Part shown: positions 56,031 through 63,041 of the stretch, one piece after another
How the letters are laid out: each line of letters opens with the position of its first letter
Numbering within the stretch: position 1 is the first letter of the stretch
Source: Pseudoxanthomonas sp. CF385
Lineage (GTDB): Bacteria > Pseudomonadota > Gammaproteobacteria > Xanthomonadales > Xanthomonadaceae
Direction of reading: 5' to 3'
Assembly (NCBI RefSeq): GCF_900104255.1
Contig: NZ_FNKZ01000001.1
Span: 496,001 to 560,000 of the forward strand
Length of the DNA stretch: 64,000 nt
Translations under genes and position numbers: made by a program
Notes under the pieces: generated by a model
Seen by the model: only the letters and a program-made list of their open reading frames with translations
Told to the model about the DNA's origin: nothing
Database searches by the model: none

Positions 56031-56478
56031 CTCGATATTCTCCATGTGCGCCTTGTCGACTCCGCACATCCCGGTCCTCGGCCCCTTCTACTCGAACTGG
56101 GGGTTCAAGAACTGGCTTCTTCATTTGCACCCGGCGCACATCGAAGCCGAGCCGCTGGGTATCTGGCTATCGGTCAAAGGTGGCGCGCTTGGATCTACGG
56201 GGAGTCAGGCTGCCGCTCAGTCTGCGTATGCGCCGGGCAAGAACCCGCCATCCCAGGCAAGGCGGGGGTCCTCACAGCATTGGACCGTCGACGCCTTGGA
56301 GAAGATCGAAGTTGTAAGACAGGTCTTCACCGCCAATGAGGTGCGGGTATCCTGGCGTAACGGTCGCGCGTTGACGCTTGCGCTGGGATTTCGTCGATCC
56401 ACCGATGCGGTCCGCCAAGCGTTGCGCGCATGCTATCCGGCGCTGTACGCGGAGCGTGGATTCAAGGTTCAGGACTGA
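56023..56478 (+). CDS. Hypothetical protein of lower GC
   Basis: 151 residues, not recognised. It starts MSNSIFSMCALSTPHIPVLG, overlapping the amn stop by eight bases, and includes NWGFKNWLLHLHPAHIEAEP, DALEKIEVVRQVFTANEVRV and a C-terminal FRRSTDAVRQALRACYPALY. No signal peptide or clear membrane helix is seen. Base composition is visibly lower in GC than the surrounding genes, which hints at recent gain. Coding is supported by length and overlap only. Confidence 0.6.
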   Translation: MSNSIFSMCALSTPHIPVLGPFYSNWGFKNWLLHLHPAHIEAEPLGIWLSVKGGALGSTGSQAAAQSAYAPGKNPPSQARRGSSQHWTVDALEKIEVVRQVFTANEVRVSWRNGRALTLALGFRRSTDAVRQALRACYPALYAERGFKVQD

Positions 56479-56532
56479 GCCTCGCTCATGCCGAGCCGCG
56501 CGGTGCCTCTCCTCAAGCGTGAACCTCGACGG

Positions 56533-56913
56533 ATGACTGATCGCATGAACCTCGACACGATCGAAATGAAAGCCTTCGTTCCCGCTAAGGATCTCGCGGA
56601 ATCGATCGCGTTCTACGAAGCACTCGGCTTCGAAGTGACGATGGAGTCCGACGACTTGGCCTATCTTCGTCATGGCAGCACGGCCTTCCTGCTGTCGCAG
56701 TTCTATCTTCGGGAGCATGCGGAGAACTTCGTCATGCACCTGCTGGTCGCGAATGCGGACGATTGGCACAGGAACGTAGAAGCGTCAGGTGTTGTTGCCA
56801 GATTTTCCGTGCGCCTCAGTCCGCCCGATGATCGGCCGTGGGGGATCCGGGATTTCACCCTCATTGATCCGACCGGTGTGTTGTGGCGCATTGGGCATGT
56901 CCTTCCGGGTTGA
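56533..56913 (+). CDS. VOC (glyoxalase/bleomycin-resistance fold) protein
   Basis: 126 residues from ATG 56533 (an alternative ATG is at 56545). Single VOC domain: MKAFVPAKDLAESIAFYEAL, GFEVTMESDDLAYLRHGSTA, then WGIRDFTLIDPTGVLWRIGH, the standard C-terminal strand with the metal-site Glu replaced by Trp-Arg. It may be a glyoxalase-like enzyme or a binding protein. Like the preceding gene it is lower in GC than its neighbours. Confidence 0.82.
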   Translation: MTDRMNLDTIEMKAFVPAKDLAESIAFYEALGFEVTMESDDLAYLRHGSTAFLLSQFYLREHAENFVMHLLVANADDWHRNVEASGVVARFSVRLSPPDDRPWGIRDFTLIDPTGVLWRIGHVLPG

Positions 56914-56946
56914 CGTCCGATCCACCATCCGAACACGAGGCAGTCC

Positions 56947-57486
56947 ATGAACGAATCCAACGACGTCATCACCTTCTGGCGCAATGCGGGCTACGAGAAG
57001 TGGTTCGCCAGCGACGATGCCTTCGATGCCGAGTTCGACCAGCGGTTCCGGGGGCTGCACTTCCGTGCGGCGCGACGGGAGCTGGAGGGCTGGATGGGCG
57101 ATGCCGAGGGTGCGCTGGCGCTGGTGCTGCTGCTGGACCAGTTCCCGCGCAACTGTTTCCGGCAGAGCGCGCATTCTTATGCCACGGACGGACTGGCGAG
57201 GCATTACGCAGAACGCGCCATCGAAGCGGGCTTCGACGGGCAGGTCGATCCGGCGTTGAAGATCTTCTTCTACATGCCGTACGAACATTCCGAAGCGCTG
57301 GACGACCAGCAGCGCTCGCTCGACCTGTTCCGTGCGACCGGCAACGACGAGTACGTCAAGTACGCGCAGCTGCACTACGACCTGATCGCGCGCTTTGGCC
57401 GCTTCCCGCATCGCAATGAGGCTGTGGGCCGGACGTCCACACAGGAGGAGCGCGATTACCTTGCCGGTGGCGGCTTCAAGGGGTGA
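56947..57486 (+). CDS. DUF924 family protein
   Basis: 179 residues, all-alpha, with the family signatures DVITFWRNAGYEKWFASDD, FDQRFRGLHFRAARRELEGW, ALVLLLDQFPRNCFR, FFYMPYEHSEALDDQQRSL and RFGRFPHRNEAVGR. The fold is TPR-like; the family has no established biochemical role although it is widespread. It returns to the normal high GC of the window. Confidence 0.88.
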   Translation: MNESNDVITFWRNAGYEKWFASDDAFDAEFDQRFRGLHFRAARRELEGWMGDAEGALALVLLLDQFPRNCFRQSAHSYATDGLARHYAERAIEAGFDGQVDPALKIFFYMPYEHSEALDDQQRSLDLFRATGNDEYVKYAQLHYDLIARFGRFPHRNEAVGRTSTQEERDYLAGGGFKG

Positions 57487-57487
57487 G

Positions 57488-57604
57488 GCAGGGCGGGCCT
57501 TGGCCCGCCGGTGCCATGCCTCCGGACCGCGACGGGTGGCGTGGAGTCCAGCCTCTCGCTGCGTGGCCCGAGGTCCCGGGGTGGTGGTCCAAGGCCCACC
57601 CTGC
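57488..57604. repeat. Inverted-repeat intergenic element with GGCGGGCC hairpins
   Basis: GCAGGGCGGGCCTTGGCCCG at 57488 and its imperfect reverse complement at 57581-57604 (GGTGGTCCAAGGCCCACCC) bound a 117-base unit; each arm is itself a hairpin. The nearby terminator at 57639 shares the GGCGGGCC/GGCCCGCC stem. The composite looks like a REP-pair or small non-coding element of this family, different from the GTGGGAGC repeat. Confidence 0.65.
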
Positions 57605-57632
57605 AAGACGTCGCCTCTACAGGTCCCGCAAT

Positions 57633-57656
57633 AGAAAAGGCGGGCCGAGGCCCGCC
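57633..57656 (-). terminator. Rho-independent terminator after the glutaredoxin-rhodanese gene
   Basis: On the minus strand GGCGGGCC-TC-GGCCCGCC (57656-57639) is followed by TTTTCTAT, 27 bases beyond the stop codon. Confidence 0.85.
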
Positions 57657-57682
57657 ATTCTCGTGGCTGCGCGAACGCGTAC

Positions 57683-58612
57683 TCAGTACTTGCTGATCGT
57701 GCCATCCACGTCGTCGGCCCAGGCGTTGATGCCGCCGGTGATGTTGTAGACGTTGGAGAAGCCGAGCGCGCGGAACTCTTCCGCCGCCTGCTGGCTGCGC
57801 CCACCGCTGCGGCACAGGAAGGCCAGCGCGGTGTCCTTCGGCAGCGCTTCGAGCTCGGCGCGGCCGTTGCCGTCGAAGGTCTTGAACGGCAGCTTCACCG
57901 ACGCGATGGCGCGCTCGTCGGCGGGGCGCACGTCCACCAGCAGCACTTCGCTGGCGCGTACCTTCGCATCGGCATCCATCGGCGACAGCGCCTGCACCGG
58001 CTTGGGTGCATTGGGGTTGTCGATGGCCAGGCCCTTGCCGCGGATGTCGTCCACCCAGTCGATGGTGATGCCGTCGGCGCGGCGCGCGCTGGCCAGGTCG
58101 AACTGCACGCGCACGCCGTTGGATTCGGCGGCGATCGCGTTGGCATCGAACTGCGCCAGCTGGAAGTTGGGCTGGAACTGCGCATTGATCGCCAGCGCCA
58201 GCGCGGCGCCCGGGCCGGCGTCGGCCACGGCGTTCTGCAGCATCTCGGCGGCGGCGGGGGTGATCGTGATCGCCGGCGGCGTGCGGTCCGGCGCGGCCAG
58301 GCCGAGCAGCGAGGCGAGTTCGCCGGAGTTGGTCATCTGCTCGATGATGTCGCTGCCGCCGACGAGTTCGCCGTCGATGTACAGCTGCGGGATGGTCGGC
58401 CAGTCGCCATAGGCCTTGATGCCCTCGCGGATCTCCTGGTCGGCCAGCACGTTGACGTGCGCATAGTCCACGCCGAGCGCCGACAGCGCGCCCACGGCCT
58501 TGGCCGAGAAACCGCATTGCGGCATGGTCGGCTGGCCCTTCATGAAGAGCACGACGCGGTTGGACTGCAGGAGGGATTCGATGCGCGAGCGCAGGGCGGG
58601 GTCGAGGGACAT
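57683..58612 (-). CDS. Monothiol glutaredoxin (Grx4 type) fused to a rhodanese domain
   Basis: 309 residues in three parts. Residues 1-105 are a monothiol glutaredoxin with the CGFS site (PTMPQCGFSAKAV) and the Grx4 loop YGDWPTIPQLYIDGELVGG. Residues about 112-205 resemble an A-type (IscA/HesB) domain, AITITPAAAEMLQNAVADAG through DWVDDIRGKGLAIDNPNAP, but contain no cysteine. Residues about 215-309 are a rhodanese with the active loop FLCRSGGRSQQAAEEF. Glutaredoxins of this class carry or transfer 2Fe-2S clusters; the rhodanese may supply sulfur. The start at 58612 has GGGTCGAGGG-like context. Confidence 0.93.
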   Translation of the reverse strand: MSLDPALRSRIESLLQSNRVVLFMKGQPTMPQCGFSAKAVGALSALGVDYAHVNVLADQEIREGIKAYGDWPTIPQLYIDGELVGGSDIIEQMTNSGELASLLGLAAPDRTPPAITITPAAAEMLQNAVADAGPGAALALAINAQFQPNFQLAQFDANAIAAESNGVRVQFDLASARRADGITIDWVDDIRGKGLAIDNPNAPKPVQALSPMDADAKVRASEVLLVDVRPADERAIASVKLPFKTFDGNGRAELEALPKDTALAFLCRSGGRSQQAAEEFRALGFSNVYNITGGINAWADDVDGTISKY

Positions 58613-58677
58613 GTCGGGTACCGGAATGCGTGAAGGGCTCTGAAGAAGGGATTTTACGCCCCGTGGCATCATGGGGC

Positions 58678-59490
58678 ATGAGCACGACAGGAACACTGCA
58701 TCGTCCGCCGCGCCGTCCCGGACTGATATTGGGCCTGCTGGCGCTGTCGCAAGTGGGCGTGGCCTGGCTGTGGTGGCGCTGGGGCTGGTCCGTGGGCGTA
58801 CCGGCCATGCTGACCACGCACCTCGCGGTGGTCTGGGCCACGCTGCATCCGCGCGCCACCCTGCTCTGCCCGGCGCTGGCACGGCTGCCCACGGACGAAC
58901 GCGTGGTCTGGCTGACCATCGACGACGGCCCGTCGGACGATACCGCCGCGATGCTGGACCTGCTGGACCGGCATGGGGCCAAGGCCACGTTCTTCGTCGT
59001 CGGCGAGCGCGGGCAGGCGCGGCCGGCGCTGGTGCAGGCCATCCGGGACCGCGGCCATGGCATCGGCAATCACAGCGCCACGCATCCGGATACGCGCTTC
59101 TGGCGACTGGGGCCCGGCGCGATGGAAGACCAGGTCGGCCGCAACCAGTCCATCCTCACCGCGATCACCGGCGAGACGCCGCGCTGGTTCCGCAGCGTGG
59201 TGGGCATGACCAACCCGTTCGTCGGGCTGTCGCTGAAGCGGCATGGCCTGGCGCGCGTGGCATGGAGCGCGCGCGGCTTCGACGGCGTCGACTGCGAGCC
59301 CGACAAAGTGCTGGCCCGCATCACCGGCGACATCCATCCGGGGGCGATCGTCCTGCTGCACGAAGGCGCGGCGCACGGGCACAACCTCACGATCCTGGCA
59401 CAGCTGCTGGCATGGCTGGATGCGCAGGGGTATCGCACCGTGGTGCCCGAACCCGAAGGGCTGCGGGTGCCGGCGGTCGCGACGGCTTGA
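58678..59490 (+). CDS. Polysaccharide deacetylase (NodB domain), membrane-anchored
   Basis: 270 residues. An N-terminal membrane segment (LILGLLALSQVGVAWLWWRW) precedes a NodB domain: the catalytic Asp pair in VVWLTIDDGPSDDTAAMLD, metal His in GIGNHSATHPDTRFW, then RWFRSVVGMTNPFV and IHPGAIVLLHEGAAHGHN. It removes N-acetyl groups from a sugar polymer or lipid-linked sugar. A link to the envelope glycosylation set at 24-29 kb is possible, because deacetylases of this fold act in lipid A aminosugar pathways, but nothing proves it. Confidence 0.88.
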   Translation: MSTTGTLHRPPRRPGLILGLLALSQVGVAWLWWRWGWSVGVPAMLTTHLAVVWATLHPRATLLCPALARLPTDERVVWLTIDDGPSDDTAAMLDLLDRHGAKATFFVVGERGQARPALVQAIRDRGHGIGNHSATHPDTRFWRLGPGAMEDQVGRNQSILTAITGETPRWFRSVVGMTNPFVGLSLKRHGLARVAWSARGFDGVDCEPDKVLARITGDIHPGAIVLLHEGAAHGHNLTILAQLLAWLDAQGYRTVVPEPEGLRVPAVATA

Positions 59491-59492
59491 TT

Positions 59493-59614
59493 CCTTCTCC
59501 CTTCGGGAGAAGGTGGCGCGAAGCGCCGGATGAGGGTGCGGCGAAATCGGGAGGGTTCACCGCCGATGATTCCGCCGAACCCTCACCCCAACCCCTCTCC
59601 CGGGGGGAGAGGGG
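59493..59614. repeat. Three-hairpin intergenic repeat between convergent genes
   Basis: Hairpins CCTTCTCCC-TTC-GGGAGAAGG (59493-59513), GAGGGTTC facing GAACCCTC (59551-59584), and CCCCTCTCCC-GGG-GGGAGAGGGG (59592-59614) fill the gap between the deacetylase and SGNH genes. The CTTCTCCC...CACCCCAACCCCTCTCCC layout is a familiar dispersed repeat in Xanthomonadaceae and related genomes. It probably ends transcription from both sides. Confidence 0.75.
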
Positions 59615-59616
59615 CT

Positions 59617-60264
59617 TTAAGCCAGCAATCGATGCGCCACCGGGAACGCGAGCCGTGTCCACTCGGTATACATCGCGGCAGACGGATGCAGGCCATCGTC
59701 GGCGACCATCGCCGGTTCGGTGCCGCGCGTGCGGCTGACCGCGGTGATGTCCACGAAGGCGACATCGCGTTGCGCGCAGACGGTGCGGGCGGCGAGGTTG
59801 TAGGCATCCAGCTCGCGTGAGATCTGTTCGACATCGCGGCCCGACGCGGCACCGAACGGCGTGACGCCCCAGTCGGGAATCGACAGCACCAGCACGCGCC
59901 CAGGCCGATTGCCGGCGAAGCCTATAGCGCGCCACAGCAGCGCGGCGAACTGCGTGCGGTATTCCTCCACATCGCGGCCGCGGTACTGGTTGTTGACGCC
60001 GATCAACAGGGTGACGAAATCATGCTGGCCGAGGGGTTCAGCGGCGGTGATCGCGGCATCCAGTTCGTCGGTGGTCCAGCCGGTGGTGGCGATGATGCGC
60101 GGATCGCCGACCAGCACACCTTCCATGCGCAGCAGGCGTGCCAGCTGCATCGGCCAGCGGCCTGCCTCATCCACGCTTTCGCCGATCGTGTAGGAATCGC
60201 CCAGCGCGAGGTAACGCAGTTCGGTGGTGAGGGCGGTGGTGTGCGGGGCCGGGATCGTCGTCAT
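59617..60264 (-). CDS. SGNH/GDSL hydrolase
   Basis: 215 residues with no signal peptide. Block I LRYLALGDSYTIGESVDEAG has the nucleophile Ser, block II TTGWTTDELDAAI a Gly, block III LLIGVNNQYRGR the Asn, and block V MVADDGLHPSAAMYTEW the Asp-His. It is a small esterase, lipase or acyltransferase; the substrate is unknown. A palindromic repeat lies immediately upstream, between it and the aminotransferase. Confidence 0.9.
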   Translation of the reverse strand: MTTIPAPHTTALTTELRYLALGDSYTIGESVDEAGRWPMQLARLLRMEGVLVGDPRIIATTGWTTDELDAAITAAEPLGQHDFVTLLIGVNNQYRGRDVEEYRTQFAALLWRAIGFAGNRPGRVLVLSIPDWGVTPFGAASGRDVEQISRELDAYNLAARTVCAQRDVAFVDITAVSRTRGTEPAMVADDGLHPSAAMYTEWTRLAFPVAHRLLA

Positions 60265-60275
60265 GGAACCTGCCT

Positions 60276-60339
60276 GTGGGAGCCACGTAAGTCGCGATGG
60301 ACGACGAGGAGATCCGTTCGCGACTTACGTCGCTCCCAC
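60276..60339. repeat. REP-type inverted repeat, copy 2
   Basis: Arms at 60276-60297 (GTGGGAGCCACGTAAGTCGC...) and 60318-60339 pair with one mismatch across 20 bases. The arms match those of the element at 7301-7387 except at two positions, but the spacer differs and is shorter. Confidence 0.85.
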
Positions 60340-60367
60340 AACATCCCCCACACCAGCGACGGGAGGC

Positions 60368-61648
60368 TTACGCCGCCGCCGGCCGCGACTTGCCCTTGAT
60401 CGGGACCACCTTGGTGGCGGCCTCGGCCCGGCGCGACAGGGCGCGGTCGATGCGGGCGAAGACTTCGCGCATCGTGGCCGCTTCCGGCAGCAGGGTGACG
60501 CGGAAGTGGTGGCGGTAGGGCACGTTGAAGCTCGAGCCCGGCACGACCAGCACGCCTTCGGTTTCCATCAGTTCCAGCGCGAATGCGTGGTCGTCGAAGT
60601 TCTTCGCCGCATCGCCGACCACGGCCGGGAATGCATACAGCGCGCCGGCGGGATTCACCAGTTCCAGGTGCGGGCTGGCCTCGCAGGCCTCGATCACCGC
60701 GCGGCGGGTTTCGTACAGGCGGCCGCCCGGCGCGCACAGCGCACTGATGGTGTCGGGGCCGTTGACCGCTGCGTCGATGGCGTACTGGCCGGGCACGTTC
60801 GCGCACAGGCGCAGCGCGCTCAGCAGGTCCATCGCATGCAGGAAGTCGCGCACCACGTCGCCGTGGCCGGAGACCACACCCCAGCCCACGCGCCAGCCGC
60901 AGGCGCGGTGCACCTTGCTCAGGCCGCTGAAGGTGATGCACGGCACGTCGCCTGCCAGCGGTGCGACCGGCACGAAGGTCGCGCCGTCGTACAGCACCTG
61001 ATCGTAGATCTCGTCGACCATCAGCAGCAGCCGGTGTTTCGCGGCAATCGCCACGATGCGCTCCAGCAACTCGCGCGAGTACGTCGCGCCGGTGGGGTTG
61101 TTCGGGTTGATCAGCACGATGGCGCGGGTGCGCGAGCTGATCAGCTGCTCGATCTCGTTCGGATCGGGCTGGAAGTCGTTCTCCGGATCGCAGCGGTAGT
61201 ACACCGGGCGGCCGTCGTTGAGGATGGTCGCCGCCGACCACAGCGGGTAGTCGGGCGAGGGCACCAGCACTTCGTCGCCGGGATTGAGCAGCGCGCGCAG
61301 CGACAGGTCGATCAGCTCCGATACGCCGTTGCCGACGAACACGCGGTCCGGATGCGCATCCGGCACGCCCCGCTGGGCGTACGCGGCGGCGATGGCCTCG
61401 CGCGCAGCAGGCAGGCCCTGCTGGTGCGTGTAGGGATCGGTGCGGCCCATGTCGTCCGCGATCGCGCGCTGCAGGTGCTCGGGTGCGCGGAAGCCGAAGG
61501 CGCCCGGGTTGCCGATGTTGAGCTTGATCAGCTTCTGCCCCTGCGCTTCCAGCTCCCGGGCTCGCCGTGCCAGTTCGCCCCGGATTTCGTAGCGGACTTC
61601 GGACAGGCGTTCGCGCGTGGCGAGCGGTTTGACGGGCGGGGTGGACAT
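60368..61648 (-). CDS. PLP-dependent aminotransferase, AlaA-like
   Basis: 426 residues, fold type I. LIKLNIGNPGAFGFRAPEHL, DPYTHQQGLPAAREAIAAAY, INPNNPTGATYSRELLERI, VDEIYDQVLYDG, and the PLP lysine in ITFSGLSKVHRACGWRVGW are all present. E. coli AlaA makes alanine from pyruvate and glutamate and is the closest well-studied relative; the exact substrate here is inferred. The last 15 residues are basic and extra to the domain. Confidence 0.9.
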   Translation of the reverse strand: MSTPPVKPLATRERLSEVRYEIRGELARRARELEAQGQKLIKLNIGNPGAFGFRAPEHLQRAIADDMGRTDPYTHQQGLPAAREAIAAAYAQRGVPDAHPDRVFVGNGVSELIDLSLRALLNPGDEVLVPSPDYPLWSAATILNDGRPVYYRCDPENDFQPDPNEIEQLISSRTRAIVLINPNNPTGATYSRELLERIVAIAAKHRLLLMVDEIYDQVLYDGATFVPVAPLAGDVPCITFSGLSKVHRACGWRVGWGVVSGHGDVVRDFLHAMDLLSALRLCANVPGQYAIDAAVNGPDTISALCAPGGRLYETRRAVIEACEASPHLELVNPAGALYAFPAVVGDAAKNFDDHAFALELMETEGVLVVPGSSFNVPYRHHFRVTLLPEAATMREVFARIDRALSRRAEAATKVVPIKGKSRPAAA

Positions 61649-61735
61649 GGCGGGACCGCAGGGGGCACAGGATGGAAGGAGGGCCAGCTTAACGGATATT
61701 TAGCCTGCCCGGCCCCGCCCGCTTCAGGGCCCGTC

Positions 61736-61741
61736 TAGAAT
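61736..61741 (+). promoter_or_regulatory. -10 box giving a probable leaderless rsgA message
   Basis: TAGAAT at 61736-61741 would place the transcription start at about 61748-61749, on or next to the ATG at 61749. No ribosome site is found before either ATG. Confidence 0.55.
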
Positions 61742-61748
61742 GCGCGCC

Positions 61749-62873
61749 ATGCCCGAAACCCCCGTCCCCAGCGTGTCCGACGTCACCCTTCTGCGGTCCA
61801 TTGGCTGGCCGTACCCGGGGGAACCGGAGGACAGCGTCTGGCGCGAGGCGATGGCCGCGCACCCGCAGGCCACCCCCGCGCGCGTGATCGAGCAGCACCG
61901 CTCCGGCTATGTGGTCGCTGATGCCCCCGGTGGGGGGGTGAAGGCGGAGTCCCTGCCGGAATGGCAGCGCCCGCGCTTCCCCGCCCATGAACGCCCCGCC
62001 GTCGGCGACTGGGTGCTGCTGGAAGACGCCGCCTCGAAGCGTCCGCGCATCGTTGCGCTGCTGCCGCGCCATACGGGCATCAAGCGAGGTGCGGCGGGCG
62101 AGCATTACCACCAGCAGGTGATCGCGGCGAACATCGATACGGTGTTCATCGTCTGCGGCCTGGATGCCGACTTCAATCCGCGCCGCATCGAACGCTACCT
62201 GTTGCTGGTCGGTGGCGGCGGCGCGCAGCCGGTAGTGGTGCTGACCAAGGCCGACCGCACCGAGTACGCCGACGATGCGGTCGAGGTGCTGGCCGATCTC
62301 ACTGCACAGGGCGTGCCGGTCTTCACCGTCAACGCGAAGGACGCCGCCAGCGTGGCGCAACTCGCCCCATGGCTGGAACCGGGCCACACCGTGGTGCTGG
62401 TGGGTTCGTCCGGTGCCGGCAAGTCCACGCTGACCAACACGCTGCTCGGCGACGAGCGCATGAAGACCGGCGAAGTGCGCGAGAGCGATTCGCGTGGGCG
62501 CCACACCACGACCTATCGCGCGCTGATCCCGCTGCCCGCGGGTGCGTGCCTGATCGACACGCCGGGCATGCGCGAGCTCAAGCCCACCGGCGAGGAAGAC
62601 CTGGCCGACGGCGGCTTCGCCGATATCGAAGCGCTGGCCGAGCAGTGCAAGTTCCGCGACTGTTCGCATGATCGCGAACCGGGCTGCGCGGTGCGCGCGG
62701 CGATCGAGCGCGAGGAACTGGACGAAGGCCGTTTCCTCAACTACCTCAAGCTGCGCGACGAAGTCGCCGCCGCCGCCGACAAGCTCGCCTCGCGCCTGGC
62801 CGACAAGGCCAACGCCAAGGTGCAGAACAAGGCGTTGAACAAGCGCCTGGCTGACAAGTACGGGAAGCGCTAG
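61749..62873 (+). CDS. rsgA: Ribosome small subunit-dependent GTPase RsgA
   Basis: 374 residues from ATG 61749 (an ATG at 61740 adds three). OB-fold N-terminus, then the circularly permuted GTPase order: G4 VVVLTKADR, G5-like VNAKDAAS, G1 VLVGSSGAGKSTLTNTLLG, G2 RHTTTYR and G3 LIDTPGMRELKP; the zinc finger is CKFRDCSHDREPGC. It matures the 30S subunit. The -10 box just upstream suggests a leaderless transcript starting at the second ATG. Confidence 0.95.
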   Translation: MPETPVPSVSDVTLLRSIGWPYPGEPEDSVWREAMAAHPQATPARVIEQHRSGYVVADAPGGGVKAESLPEWQRPRFPAHERPAVGDWVLLEDAASKRPRIVALLPRHTGIKRGAAGEHYHQQVIAANIDTVFIVCGLDADFNPRRIERYLLLVGGGGAQPVVVLTKADRTEYADDAVEVLADLTAQGVPVFTVNAKDAASVAQLAPWLEPGHTVVLVGSSGAGKSTLTNTLLGDERMKTGEVRESDSRGRHTTTYRALIPLPAGACLIDTPGMRELKPTGEEDLADGGFADIEALAEQCKFRDCSHDREPGCAVRAAIEREELDEGRFLNYLKLRDEVAAAADKLASRLADKANAKVQNKALNKRLADKYGKR

Positions 62874-62952
62874 GTCCTCCGCGCGTCGCGCGAAGAATCT
62901 CCCACGCTTCGCTTCGCAAAGCGCGGGCCCCAGCCCACGCTGCCGATCCCCC

Positions 62953-62992
62953 ATTCGCGCCGCAGGCGCGAATCGCCCCCTTACCAAAGGGG
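62953..62992. repeat. Paired hairpins between rsgA and gltS
   Basis: ATTCGCGCC-GCA-GGCGCGAAT (62953-62973) and CCCCTT-ACCA-AAGGGG (62977-62992, one loop position loose) lie back to back. The convergent genes on both sides make a shared terminator likely. The rest of the 168-base gap holds no gene. Confidence 0.6.
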
Positions 62993-63041
62993 CTGCGTCA
63001 TGAAGGCGCAAATACCTTCTTGAATCCGACGATGTCCGGCT

